Below, piece by piece: positions 11,607 to 23,084 of a DNA stretch of 64,000 bases. A model generated the notes under the pieces. It searched no databases, was not told the origin of the DNA, and saw only the letters and a list, made by a program, of their open reading frames with translations. The stretch spans positions 1,798,001 to 1,862,000 of the forward strand of contig JAHGAU010000008.1 of NCBI GenBank assembly GCA_019925105.1, written 5' to 3'. Position 1 is the stretch's first letter. Each line of letters opens with the position of its first letter. The translations under genes and the position numbers were made by a program. Source of the DNA: Niebla homalea. Lineage: Eukaryota; Ascomycota; Lecanoromycetes; Lecanorales; Ramalinaceae.

Positions 11607-12455
11607 TCACTTAAGGGCGGTGATCACCCAAGCCGTCATGGCCAACGCGTTCTGCGCCTTCTCTGCGTCCGTCAACGCCTTCGCGATCGCATCTGGTACC
11701 GCATCCTTCTCACTCGACTCCCAGTCCTTCATCACAAACCTTGCGAAATCCCCCTCACACATCAACGCCCTCAGATCCTCGCCCCCCTCCCATCTCAACA
11801 ACTCAGTCCTCTCCTCCACCTCAACGCTCCCGGCCTCGAACCCCGCCCGCACAAGTGCATCCTTCACCCCCTCCTCATCCTGAAATCGATTCGCCAACGG
11901 TCCCTGAGGCTCCACACCAGGCCTCACAAGGAGACTGATACGGCGCATCAGATCCAGCCACCCGTGACTTTTCCACGCGGTCATGACCGCGACACCACCA
12001 TCGGGTTTCAGTGTGCGAAACACCTCGGCCAGCGCCGCGGTGGGGTTGCCGGTCAACCAGATCCCAAAATTCGTGACGCTGATATCAAAGCATCCATCCA
12101 CCAGTCCATCAAGTTTCGTGGAGTCCATCACCCGCGCATCAACATTATCACCTAGACTGTTATCTTTGATGAACTCGTTGGCGGCGCCAATCATCTCGGC
12201 CGAGATATCCGTGGCCGTGATAGCTGGATATGGCATTTCCCCCCGCAAGTGGAGGGAGGAGATCACTTCGGAAGTGAACACGGCAGGGCCGCACGCATTG
12301 TCGTGGATCGTTGTTGTGGTCCGTCCACCCGAGCTGACCCGCCCACCCAGCAGCGCGACGAGGCGCCGGGCGAAGTGACGGGGGATGCTGCGATTCTCGC
12401 GGTCGTAGGACAGGGCCATGTTGTTGTTCAGGGATTGCATGGCTTGGGAAGGCAT
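11607..12455 (-). CDS. SAM-dependent class I methyltransferase
   Basis: A single exon of 282 residues read from the ATG at 12455. The frame stays open further upstream, but the first Met that gives a normal domain edge is MPSQAMQ. Motif I is IHDNACGPAVFT (the DxxCGxG-type SAM-binding loop), followed by ITATDISAEMI (acidic residue for the ribose), DARVMDSTKL, DISVTNFGIWL and a post-core FRTLKPDGGVAVMTAW strand. This is the layout of small-molecule methyltransferases of the Methyltransf_11/25 type. The substrate is unknown. It lies tail-to-tail with the glycosyltransferase, 51 bp apart, so the two genes converge and probably share a terminator region. The coding GC content is high compared with the upstream flank. 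Confidence 0.85.
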   Translation of the reverse strand: MPSQAMQSLNNNMALSYDRENRSIPRHFARRLVALLGGRVSSGGRTTTTIHDNACGPAVFTSEVISSLHLRGEMPYPAITATDISAEMIGAANEFIKDNSLGDNVDARVMDSTKLDGLVDGCFDISVTNFGIWLTGNPTAALAEVFRTLKPDGGVAVMTAWKSHGWLDLMRRISLLVRPGVEPQGPLANRFQDEEGVKDALVRAGFEAGSVEVEERTELLRWEGGEDLRALMCEGDFARFVMKDWESSEKDAVPDAIAKALTDAEKAQNALAMTAWVITALK

Positions 12456-13648
12456 TGTAAAGTGTTTGTGGAGAGCACTGAGATGTAAGGGGATTGCGAT
12501 GGGGTGGCAGGAGGGGGGTAATATGACGTGTAATGTGTGGAGTTGGGGTGTGTAATTTAGGCCAGCGGTCTCCGAGCAGCTTTTCTTGAGGACGCTTTGG
12601 GGGATATGTGAGGATTTGCACAGAAATAAGCATTTATGTATCATGGCTGCGCCTGCTTTGAAATGAGATTGGATACAACAATATGTTGGCGTCAAGCTAA
12701 CCCAACGGCGGAGTCCGTTTCGGCCGAGAGCTCGGCCGAAGCTATAAAAATTCACAATCAACAATGTTACTGCCGTAATCGTGGCACCCCTCGTCGCCAA
12801 AGCTCCTATTCCAACGCTTGGAAGTCTGATACAAGTGGTTGCAACAAATTTCAGCTCAGGTCGAGCTTTTCCTAAACCAAAAGCCCGACTCTTCCATCAC
12901 TCAGCGAAAGTATCTCCACAGCGGAAACATCTGTATTCAACTTATCCTTCAGCCTGTGCCTGCAATGCCCCTGAATTGGGACAGACAGCCATTCCCATCT
13001 CGGAAACCAACAACAAGTATCACAATGCGGCAATAATAACACGAATCACCACGGGAACGGCCAATCACGCTCGTTCTAATACGGGTACTTTGCTCTCCAT
13101 GCTGTTGGACCAATCTTCGACCAACCCTCGAGGATCTGGGTGGCCCCCGTCCAGGCGGCCGTCGCAGGCTTGGAGGAAGGGAGGTGAGTGATTCCATGGT
13201 GGGGGAGAGGCTTTTTGGTGGCAGGAATTGGGGTAATTATGCAAGGGGGCGAGGGGGAGGGGGGGGGATATTGGTGATGGATCATGGATGGCGGACGCAG
13301 GGACTGCGGTGTGTATAATTAGCCAGCGGCTATCATGATATGGATGCACTGACTCATGCGCTCGCTGCTGGTTGCGTAGAGGACGCTAATGCGCAGACTA
13401 TCAGGTTATGTCTCATGTCGAAACGGATGACGCAATTGGGAAAGATGCTTTTCCGTTTATCGCTCTATTGTATATGTTCCATTTTTCTCCATGATGTATT
13501 TTCATTGACAGGTAATAGAGGGAGCAGAATATCTGACGTTATACAACGGCATGATTGAGCATAGACAACATCCCGGACTGTCGAATCTCCCACTCGTGCA
13601 ACACAAATCCATCACCCTACTCTGATGTTTCCCCACTCCTTCCCTCCC
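12456..13648. other. Intergenic, no supported gene
   Basis: The 5' flank of the methyltransferase. A 136-codon frame at 12781-13191 begins with GTG rather than ATG and shows no domain. A G-rich run (about 13240-13270) produces Pro/Ser-rich shadows on the minus strand. Nothing else was noted. Confidence 0.5.
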
Positions 13649-14469
13649 TCACGCATTCGATATACCCGGCTTCACCGCCATGATGAACCTCCCCAGCATC
13701 GCCCCCTTCCCCACCATCCGCACCCCACCCCTCGTATGCCCATCATCCGTATTGTTATTCCAACCCACCAGATCCCCACCCCACTGCGTACAGCTCCCAC
13801 TCAACGTGTTCGCAATCGACGTCCCCCACGTCTCGACCGCGAAATACATCTCGCACGGCTTCTTGTCAACATCATACCCATCCGCCTCCACCACCGCCGT
13901 CACCTTCTGTAACGACTTCTCCCGCGGCTCCACATTCGCGATCGCCAACGACAGCACCGAGCACATCGGCCCGATCAGCGGATTCCCCTGCGCGCCGTGA
14001 AAGTTCCGCAGCCCCGGCGTCTCGATCCCGCCGCCTTCGCAAACGCCACCGCGTACCCCTGCGACGCGGGCGCGACGTTCACGCTGACCAGCGGGTACGG
14101 CGGCAGCACCGGGGAGCCGGAGGAGCTGCTGCTGTTGGTGTTGGGCACGAAGCGGGTCGATGCTCGGTTCGTCCGACGCGTTGTAGCGGGAGTAGATGGT
14201 TCCCGTGCCCCAGCTTCGCGATGGCGTCGCCGGAGGTGTAGATGTAGTTGTCCGTTCTTCTGGGTGTGCGAGGTGCCGAAGACCCAGGAGGGGTAATCGC
14301 CGCCCGAGAAGGTGTCCACGTAGCTGATGTGTTGGAGGTGGTTGGCCGAGGCGCTGGGGAGGAGCCCGTCCGAGCCGCTGACCGTGGTGGAGTGGGTGAA
14401 AGGGAGGAGGGTGAGGAGGAGGAGGAGGGGGAGGAGGGGGGCGAGGTGGTGGAGGCTGTAGAGTGACAT
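13649..14469 (-). pseudogene. Secreted protein gene broken by four one-base frame shifts
   Basis: Read from the ATG at 14469. The protein opens with a strong signal peptide (PLLPLLLLLTLLPFTHS) and continues to YPSWVFGTSHTQK. From there the sensible reading moves between frames at about 14251-14254, 14207-14211, 14154-14157 and 14027-14030. Phrases such as NYIYTSGDAIAK, GTIYSRYNASDEPS and RFVPNTNSSSSS sit in different frames in the right order, and the final stretch (ETPGLRNFHGAQGNPL to VKPGISNA) is again one long frame. Three breaks are explained by one extra base and one by a missing base, all in G/C runs. The protein would be about 270 residues, secreted and of unknown family. It is either a recent pseudogene or an intact gene with consensus errors. 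Confidence 0.65.
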
Positions 14470-15512
14470 TATTGGAGAAGACCACGATCTGGTTCTTCTG
14501 GTTCTGTTGATTTCCCTATGGATGAAGGTGAGCGCGAGCTGGGACGGCCGAGGGCATGTGTTATGCGGTATAGGATTGCGAGTGGGAAATATATGTACTG
14601 GATGGTAGAGGTCCGTCCGTGTATGACATGTCTGAAGATTTGACTGTGGGCAGTCCTCTTTGTACGAGTCTCAGGTTGCTCAGACATTCGAATCGGTTGG
14701 TGGCTTGTATGCGAGTGACAATTGTGTCTATTGAAACCTGTCTCGCGCTTCTTTTGCAACCGGAGAAGGGTGAGTGAGGGGTGGTTGTGCCGGAATGAGC
14801 AAGCCGAATGACATGATCATTGAGGAAGAGGATATTTGCGGCCACAAAGCTCGTGCTTTCTGTTCGTAGGCACTAAGGAAAAGAAAATGGCGCACTCATC
14901 CCACCAGCTTTGTTCTCGCTGGCGTCTTATGTTTTTCAAAAGCATGTGAGGCTCTCACTGGCGATGATGTAGTATGAATGTTCTTTTTTGCCCTAATTAG
15001 GCAATTCCGATGCTATTTCCATCCAGGGTCTGTATTGTGATTTTCTGATTCGTCACTTGCCGCTGAAATCGGCGCGTGTAAATGCGCGCCAGCCACCACG
15101 GTCAATGGGCATAAATATTCCGCCTTATTATTCGAAGGGATCGAGCATCGCCACTCGCTCTTGTCTCACTGCTGAACCACGCAGAGAGCTTTCGTTTGCC
15201 TCTATCAAGCTTGACTTGTGTGACAAGAGGCGATGAATCTCGGACTCTTGACGTAGAAAAACCTGAAGGGATATCGCGCTCCTGAAACATGTTTTGAATG
15301 ACAGAGAAGCCTTTCTCTTCTCCAGTGATGGATTTCTTGATCCAGTCCTCCTCAAGCCCGGACAGAGAGAACCTATATAGACGAGTCATTGCCAACCGTA
15401 GAGCACTGAAAGACCTTGATGATCCCAATTCCGAAGGGTGCAAAGCCATCTGGCGTGCTACCTCGATTATTCCTTGCCAAAGGTTCTGCTCTTCTTAGGA
15501 TCCTTCATCAAA
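14470..15512. other. Intergenic between divergent secreted-protein genes
   Basis: It separates the start of the minus-strand secreted gene from the plus-strand one. A possible TATA-like ataaatatt lies at about 15112. Open frames on the minus strand (14561-14845 and 15102-15449) have no recognisable feature. Confidence 0.5.
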
Positions 15513-16149
15513 ATGCTTTCCATCATGCCACTCACCCACCTGAACTCTGGACTGCTCCTCTCCACCTGCCTCATCTCATTTGCCATATCCTCCCCCCTTG
15601 ATCCGGACAGCTCAAAGCGCTCCAGCCTCATGAAACGCGACGACGAGATCATCCGAACCGTCCACTTCGACGACGGCCCTCCCTACGAGATCCGCGTCGA
15701 GAACATCGGGCAACGACAACCTCGAACTTGGCTTTCCACACCATCAACCTGGATAACGTGCAGCGCGCCCATCACGGCTACCCTCGCAGCGCCCGCCGAG
15801 GACGACGGGCCACGGTAACGGCCACCCCAACAACACTGTCGACGACTTCGTCGACACGGCAGGTCACCGCGCGGGGGGCACCATCCACGTCGTGCCGGGC
15901 GAGCAACTGCCTTGGCGGCTGGTCCATTACTTGGGGGATATGTTCAGCGATGATAATCTCCAGTTCGGGTACCAGAACACGTATGAGGCGTATTTCTTCC
16001 AGGATGACAGGGTTCTGGGGACTGTGTGGGTGTACGAGATACCCGAGAGGGCCCCGAGGCCGGCCGTATATACCAGCCAATATCAATGGATTCTTCTTGG
16101 TGGAGAATCCGGTTGCTGTGGGGGTTGGGGATCCGTGTATCGGGCATAG
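15513..16149 (+). pseudogene. Small secreted protein gene with two frame shifts
   Basis: The ATG at 15513 opens a signal peptide (LLLSTCLISFAISS) followed by a Lys-Arg site (LMKRDDEIIRTV) that could be cut by a Kex2-type protease. The first frame runs to ENIG at about 15710. The next phrase (LAFHTINLDNVQRAHHG) is in another frame, and the third (GHGNGHPNNTVDDFVDT to the stop at 16149) is in the last. Adding one G to the GGG at 15708-15710 and one G to the GGG at 15807-15809 joins all three into one frame of about 212 residues. The C-terminal part contains QLPWRLVHYLGDMFS and FGYQNTYEAYFF. The family is not recognised. As with the neighbouring gene, pseudogene and consensus error both remain open. 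Confidence 0.6.
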
Positions 16150-16657
16150 GTGTGAATTGTAGAAGGTGGCACGAAGTAAGGGTGGTTAGTTGCAAGTTGA
16201 GATCTCGCTGTGAATAAGCTACCTTGGGGAGGTAAGGGGCCAGATCTTTTGTGAAACGATCAATGTAAAGAGGGTAGAAGGCAGCAGTGGTCTGAGAGAC
16301 GCCAGGAAGGATCTATTGATGGATTCATTCAAATGATCAACTCAAGAATTCATAACTCGTTATGTACAAGCCAGTTCAAAACTCCAAAACCTCTGCTAAC
16401 CAAGCCAGAACAAGTTTCTATCGTAAGCGTCCCATGTCTATCCCCAGTCGTAACGTTCGTAATCTCATTAAGTCGTAATATCGTAAAGTCGTTAAGCCAT
16501 AAAATCGTAAAGTCGTAACGTCGTCACCGAATATCCCAAGCCCAAAACAAACAACCCCAAACAAAACCCAAACCCAAGCAAAACGCACCCAAACCAGACC
16601 CTCCCAAAAAACAAAACAAAAGAAATCTATAAAAACCCAAAAAGAAAAAAATCCAAT
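16150..16657. other. Intergenic, holds a short AGTCGTAA repeat
   Basis: No gene was seen between the two broken genes. The only structure is the short repeat listed separately. A-rich sequence at 16600-16650 abuts the stop of the minus-strand gene. Confidence 0.5.
16446..16529. repeat. Irregular tandem repeat of AGTCGTAA-type units
   Basis: The words agtcgtaa, atcgtaaagtcgt and tcgtaacg recur about six times in 85 bp with spacers of 0-9 bases. It is a small decayed minisatellite just downstream of the minus-strand gene. No function is inferred. Confidence 0.6.
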
Positions 16658-17175
16658 CTACCCCCTCTGGGACAGCCTGTAGATGCTCCGCCCCGCCGGC
16701 GCGGCCCCCGCCCGGCAACCCGCCGCGAACTCCACCCGCAGGTTCTCCGGGTGCCAGGGCCCGAGCGCGATCTTCCGCATCGTGTCCGACTTGGTGAACC
16801 AGGACGGGAAATCGGTGGCGGTGGCGGTGGGCGGGGGCGGGGGGGAGGACGTCCCGCGCGAGTAGCAAGAAGATGGGTAGTGCGAGGACGGGTAGCGGCG
16901 CCGGAGGGGATCGAGCATTGCGGGAGCGGCGCGGATGGAGGTGGCAGGGGAGGATGAGGAGGCGATGTAGTTGGTGGTGGAGCTGGGAGGGGAGCAGGGA
17001 GGAGCGCGCCGAGTTGATGAGGGGGTGGAGGGGGCGGCGCGCTGCTGCGGGTCGATGAGCTGGGGGAGCGGACGGCTGGCGTGACTGTGAGGGGGCGGTT
17101 GGCGTGCAGAAACGGCTCGTCGGGGGCGGGGGGCTCGTGGCAGCAGAGCAGGATGCGGAGGAGTTTGGAAGGCAT
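16658..17175 (-). pseudogene. Pro/Ser-rich protein gene with one frame shift in a C run
   Basis: The ATG at 17175 begins MPSKLLRILLCCHEPPAPDE. The first frame runs to AVRSP; the second starts QLIDPQQRAAPSTPSS and stays open to the stop at 16658-16660. One extra C in the five-C run at 17062-17066 (read on the minus strand) would join them into about 172 residues. The second part is Ser/Pro-rich, with a TNYIASSSSP phrase, and ends in a conserved-looking block: FPSWFTKSDTMRKIALGPWH, then PENLRVEFAAGCR. There is no signal peptide. The long alternative frames on this strand are Pro/Arg-rich artefacts of the GC-rich sequence. The family is not recognised. Confidence 0.55.
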
Positions 17176-17228
17176 GGTGGAGGAAGCCACTCAGAGCTCA
17201 ACCGAGGTGAGTGCTTGGATGCCTTGCG

Positions 17229-17267
17229 TTGTGTTTGTGTGTGTGTGTGTGTGTTTGTGTGTTTGTA
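17229..17267. repeat. GT microsatellite
   Basis: About 39 bp of gt dinucleotides with occasional gtttgt interruptions, about 55 bp upstream of the minus-strand start codon at 17175. It lies where the promoter or 5' leader would be. Confidence 0.85.
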
Positions 17268-18178
17268 TTGTGCGATGACCGGCGAAGGTATACGTTGGCG
17301 AGTACACTTTAAGGGCAAGTACTCAAAATCCCGGGCAGGCGACTTGAGAAAAGAGGATGGACGGGGCCAGGGTATTTATGCCTACGACGGAATGTAGTGA
17401 TCCGGTAGTTACCTCACTTTGACGTATACCTTGTTCTCTTCGGCAGCTTTAAGAAAAGTAAATCATAAAGCCATCCAAGTATAACTTCGCATTCATACAT
17501 ATAATAACACGAAAAGGAAAGTAAGATTGTGCCACGAGAATATTTCTCTATGCTAGATCTCTATTAAGTATGGCAAATACTTCATTCTGCAATTGACATT
17601 TACCATGGAGAAACGCCTATGCTCACAATCCTGTCTTTGGCTCAAGAGCGGCTGAGCTCGCCCAGTACTTTTCCCTTCTGGCAAACCTTACAAGTGGACG
17701 CATTGGCCCAAGTACCAAAGCCGCAAAGCTTGCTCTCGATGCCTACCTTCTCCGACCATATCAGGCAGTCATAATAATGGTATGGGAGGCATTCTAGTAG
17801 CTCCAGGTACAGGGCCTCAGACCATGGTTCAGTCAAGATATGCGGCGCCACCCGTAATGACATGGCAGACGGCTTGAACCAAGATGCAGCACGTGGAATC
17901 GAAAGGTACGGGTGGAAGCAGGACACTTGGAGAAACTTTCGGCAGGCTGATAATAAGAAGCAGTACTATTGTGGAAATAGAAATGTGGACGCGAATGTTT
18001 CAAGCCTCACAAAGGGTCACTGAAAGCCAGAAAATATTTGGCGACAATGTGGCATTGAGCCAAGAAGCCACCGGGCCAGCGTCCCCTCTCTAGATCCCAA
18101 GGACTCACCGAAGACTTTTTTTCGCTTACATTTCATCATTGGCGCTGCCCGAGTTGCCCCTCTGCTGCGACCGTTGCA
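17268..18178. other. Intergenic, one small uncertain frame
   Basis: A 94-codon frame on the minus strand (17642-17926) has five Cys and a CLIWSEKVGIESKLCGFG phrase but no signal peptide, domain or splice partner. It could be a fragment of a small protein gene. Otherwise nothing is visible. Confidence 0.4.
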
Positions 18179-21100
18179 TCATCCTGTGGCACAAACCTTC
18201 TTATGCTGTCCCCATTTTGCACGCTGGCATTCGGCGGAGCAGTAGGCCACCTTTTGACAGCGCGCACATCGCAGCAATGCCTTGCCAGTGCTCGAGCTCT
18301 CCTTTCCGCAGCTGTCGCACCGATTCATATCACCTACCACTGCCGTCGGTGCTTTAGTACGCGTGGGTGGTTCCGTGGCGAAATCCTGAACATCCTCGAC
18401 GTAAGGCACTGAGAATAATGGCGAGATACCGATGTGAGTCGCATGTTTCGCAATCACATTCCACTTCGGCACATCGCAAGAAAAGTCTTTGGGAAACTTG
18501 CCTTCGCCGCAGGAGCAGATGCACTTCTCGCCGAATCCGAGAGAAAGCGGCTGCATTGGATTGCGTCCATATTCGCAAGAGGATTCATGACTCCATTCTC
18601 TGCAGCGTTCAACGTACGCTGGTATTGCCCGCTTCCAGAGGTCAAGCTCGTCATTATCCACTTTGATCTGCAACATGGCGCCGGAAGTGACTTGTAGGAA
18701 GTGTTGAATTTTCGGAATAAGCTGTTTGGTCAACGGCAGGACAGCACCTTCAATCACTACTGTATGATTTGCGAGGTCTAAACGCAGCCCACATCCGATG
18801 AGTATGATGTGGACGCCGCCTTGATTCTGGTTATTGAGGGCAAACAGGTTGATCCTCTTTGCTCCCTGTAAGCCGCTGACGCTCATAAACATAGTAAATA
18901 GCGATTCCTTGTAGTTCAGTCTGACACTTGTGTGCAGTCCGTTACCTCCTCTTTGCTCGGTCTCGCGAAGCTTGCGCTCGCGCGCAGAGAACATGAAGGT
19001 GGTGTGAAGGTTTAGCCATTGCAAGTCTTTCTTCTTGCTGAGAGCAAGGATTGGAAGACCAGTCAGATTCAAAAAGGGCATGTTCCATGTCACTGGCGGA
19101 GACCGATCGAGGAAGAGCGGATACACAAAGTCGGGGAATGGGTCTTGATCTAGGAATGTAGCGACGGGAGCAATAACCTCAATATAGGACGATTTTCTTG
19201 CAATCCGCAGCTTTGCCCGGGTTTTGACCACCGGCGTTGGGAAATGGAGCTGATTCGTCAATGAGTCAGCGCCGATAGCTACGGTAATATCGCAAGCGGA
19301 TGACTGGTGCTTCTTCACTTCAGCGCCGCTTCGCAATGCCTCTCTAAGGTCATTGGATTTTAGATCAAGCCGACCACAAAACGCTTTGATACTTCCATCG
19401 TCAATGTTGACTGTTGGCGAGACGGCGATCGCGAATGGATCGGAAGGCTCATTTGAGACATTTGTTGGAGGAGGGTTATTAGAACACACTCGGGGAAGCC
19501 CACGTTGATTTGGTCGGAACTTTGAGATGAAGACGTTGGCCTCATTGTCCAACCGGGTCTCATAGAGCTTCATCTCCATGCCAAGATGCTTGACAAAAGT
19601 TCTCGTGCTTTGAGGCGTTGACATAACGCCAAAGCCAATTCTTGCCGCACGGGGCTCTTGAAAAAGTATCCAGGTCGGTACATGGATAGCCACAATCAGA
19701 GCTGAGTCTCCGCTCCATCCGCTCGGATCCTCAGTGATAGTGACTTCAAAGCCATCGCTATCCGGCGCCCCCGAGGTCACCAGCGTACCAAAGGCCAGCT
19801 GCACTGCGGAAAAATTGTTTTGCCAAGGTTGGCCCAAGAATTCCTTCGGCGACTCTAGCATGCAGTGAACAGGTGGCGTGCCTAATTCCGACGTTTTGAT
19901 TCTGCTGAATATCTCGAGACGCTTTCTAGGCACTTTCAGGGTAACGCATGATATTGCAGGTATATCCTTCCAGCCTCGAAAGTCCCGATGACCATGATGC
20001 GGTGGTTGAATGGATTGGGCTAAGGGTGGGACGGTGTGAACACCGAAAATGTGCAGATATACGTAGAGCTCCTGAGCATAATTGAGGCCCATAATCAGAT
20101 TCTTGTCGGCTTCAATCAGATCGAGAAAATCCTGCATAACCTTATCCCAATCAGCTGATACTTGTTGTTTGACCAGAGTAAGCAAAGCAGCAAGACTCGC
20201 TCGATGGTATCGAGGCAGAGAATTTTGCTGCATGGTTCGAAGGTTGAGATTCGACATGAGGAGTGACATGTTCTCGTGTTGGAACATTTTCTGGTATATT
20301 TGAAACAGTAATTTAGCCAAGTCTGCTTCCACGAAATGAAGGCTGATCTTGGTGGGAGTAGAAGCAAGCGGTGCACGACTCCATGCTTTCTTCCAGGCCA
20401 TGCGGCACCGCATCTGCTTGTTTTCGTTCGAGTTCTCACCCATCATCTTGAGCATGACATCTAGCATCGCTTCGTCCACCGTGGAGACTGATGAGGCATT
20501 TGTCCAATATTCGACAGGGAACAAGCCTAGCAAAGTCGAAATGGTTGAGAAGTCTCCACACAAAAGGCTATCAGACAGTGCCTTAATGGTGTCTTCGTGC
20601 TTGACGAGGCTTTCAATGTACAGAGTGCTGGACAAGGTCGTCTTCAGCAAAGGTGATGTGGCGACCAGAACGTTCAACGCACCCAAATGATCCACAAGAT
20701 TCGATGTATCTATCACATCGAATTTTATTGGTGCGCTAGTTCCTGAAACATAATCGCGTCGGTCCAAATCGAGCGCCGTAAAGTGCCATGGGTCACGATA
20801 TAGATTGGCCGAGGAGTCGTCCTTGTCACTTCGCTCATGCTGCAGGGTATGGGAAAAGGCGATGGCGTCTCCAGCAAACATCCTCACGGTGAGATTGCTT
20901 CGCGCAGATTCTCTGAATGAAACACCCCAAGCCCTAAACTGGACCATTGCAGCTGCATAGAGGTGAGAAAGATGTGATGATTTCATTACCAGAGGGTCCC
21001 ACGGTGACTTTGCTGCTAAAGGCGCATAGGCAGGTGCAAGGTGGAATCCCAAGAGAGGATTGGTTCCGTAGTGAAGAGTGTTGTTTTCCAGACCCAGATC

Positions 21101-21920
21101 GAACATTGTCGGGTTGAGATGCCTTGCCTTGGACGATCCAGCTTCAGCCTTGGTCATTGTTCCAGACTCCCAGAATTTCTTATCCAAAGGTGGGAAATCC
21201 GTCATGGCTTTCATACTGACGGGAGCTGTGTTTCGGTGTCCTGTCATGACTCCCCCCTTCCCGACGCGTTCCTTCCTCATGTCCATGGCCCTTTGGAATG
21301 CGGCTTGCAGACGTCTAGAACGTGTCTTTTTCTCTGTATCGCTCAGGCCTTTCTCGCTGCAGGATCTCCAAGTGTCGCGCACCCGTAGGCGAGTTGCATC
21401 ATCGCAGAATCGGAAGGTCTTTCCATAAGGACCATCATGCCAAGAGTCGACCGAGGCTGCGGCTGCCAGAAGCTTGTCTGCTTGAGCCTCCAAAAGTTGA
21501 TGAGACTTATCATCCAAGTAGAAGTGATAATAGATGTTCCAGATGGCATCGCTCTGAGCGCCCTCGTGATCATCCAGGAGCAGTGAGTACAAGAGGAGAT
21601 TGCGGGCTGACTCCCGGGTCAATGTCGAAGAGAGCCGATTCAGGGATCTGTAGCTTACCAATCACAGCGACTTCAATGTCGCAGCATGTGATGTCCATCC
21701 GTCGCCATTCTACATGTCATCAGCAAGACTGCGAAACGGCAGCAGTACGTCCCTGACCTTGACAGTGGATGGTGAAGAGGATATTTCGAGCGTCTCCGCA
21801 TCCAAGGAGTAAGATGTCGGCATTGTTTTCACGTGGCAGATCTTGAGTCAAGCAAACCGCGGGAGTATTACCGATAGGGTAAAAGAAGGAGACAATGTTG
21901 ATGAATGCTGAGTTCAGCAT
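18179..21920 (-). CDS. DUF4470 and MYND zinc-finger protein
   Basis: A three-exon model: 21920-21758, 21709-21659 and 21606-18179. The introns are 48 and 52 nt; the first uses a GTCAGG donor. The joined frame gives 1213 residues. The N-terminus carries the DUF4470 signature: FYPIGNTPAVCLTQDLP, then DILLLGCGDARNILFTIHCQ, then MDITCCDIEVAVI and ARNLLLYSLLLDD, split across all three exons, which supports the model. A long central region has no named domain. The C-terminus is a MYND finger: CDSCGKE, CARCQKVAYCSAECQ, KWGQHKKVC, with all Zn-binding Cys/His in place. MYND fingers bind short proline-containing peptides. Proteins with this architecture are common in filamentous ascomycetes and mostly uncharacterised. 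There are no frame breaks in 3.6 kb of coding sequence. Confidence 0.9.
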
Positions 21921-23084
21921 AGTGGAGACTCGAGACCTGGATCCCTACTCTATCTACTCTATCAAGTTTGCTTCAATCGTTGACAACAAATCTGGCTCCT
22001 TGGATGGAGAACAGCACGCCGCATGTGAAGTTTGGTGGAAATGTCCGAAGATCACAGCTTTTACGTCGGCAAGTTTGATGTTTGATCGATAATGTCTTCT
22101 GTCTGCTTCTCGCGGCAACGCGCACCACGCTTAAGGCTTAGATCTAGGTTACCTTCCTTGGCACGCCTGTGAGGGCCAAATACTCACATCACTTACCCGG
22201 CAGTCAGGGGCGCCAAGACCTGGAGAAAACATTCATTGATTTTGTGATATTGACCGATTCACCTTCATCACCTTTACAGATCTCTCCAAGATATGTGTGA
22301 TTGGCTCCGAAGAGCCTAACTAGCAGATCCATGAGACTTTGGGTGGTTTCCTGAAGATGATAAGCAACTACACTATTGTAAGCCGAAATGCTCAAGAGTC
22401 AGCAGGCAAAAGCTCTTTCTGCGACGGCAAAAAATTCTGAGCAAACACCACTATTTTTAATTTGGCTGTGAATGCCAGAAATCGGGATTTAGAGCACTCA
22501 ACTACATGCCTGACGATTTTGCAAGCGTCCATGATGTTTTTGGTGCCCGGAATGTAAGCGCTGATGCGGAGGGAGAGTCTGATGAGCGTGAGAAACCTCG
22601 CGAAAGTACGACATAGTGCGAGGCCGAGGTACCACCAAAGTTGATGACACTTTCGCATTCGCAGAGCGCAGCATAAGCCGAAAAAAAATCACGAGTACCT
22701 TTTGAACGGTCGATAAGATACAATCCATTATCAATCGTTCTCCCGGGAAATTGACCGAGGCGAGATAATATATCAAGCACGTCCACACTCAAGCTCTTCT
22801 CGGTCAACCAGCAGATGCCCGCGATGAGTTCCAACGGCAGCAGCTCGTCCTGATGTATTGGTTCAAGCTATGTAGAAGAGTGCAGGAAGACCGAACCTAT
22901 CTGCATGTGATATTCAGGTGTACTAAGATGTACAGCCAAGTGTTCCAATACAGGGACTACCTACCAAACGAAACACCAGGGTCTGTATTGCACAGCGGGG
23001 GACTTCTTGTATCGCAGGTAAAGTCGATGGATACCTACTCCAGGCCCCGAGTAAGCTTTTACTCCTTCTCACTTCGGTATAGTA
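21921..23084. other. Interval with fragmentary minus-strand coding remnants
   Basis: Minus-strand frames at 22834-22502, 22658-22392 and 22395-22204 read like pieces of protein in order (LELIAGICWLTEKSLSVDVL; YIPGTKNIMDACKIVRHVV; LQETTQSLMDLLVRLFGANH). A possible GTACTC donor lies at about 22699, but no complete exon chain could be built and a TGA separates the last two pieces. The interval is likely a decayed or multi-intron gene of unknown family. Confidence 0.35.

Noticed and set aside
12160..12633. 157-codon minus-strand frame
   Set aside because: It is a shadow over the start of the methyltransferase, which carries all SAM-binding motifs in its own frame.
15778..16086. Minus-strand frame of 102 codons
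   Set aside because: It is the antisense of the secreted gene at 15513-16149, which has a signal peptide and a consistent reading across two indels.
16524..17318. 264-codon minus-strand frame rich in Pro/His/Arg
   Set aside because: The composition is extreme, and the alternative two-part reading with one C added ends in a conserved-looking block.
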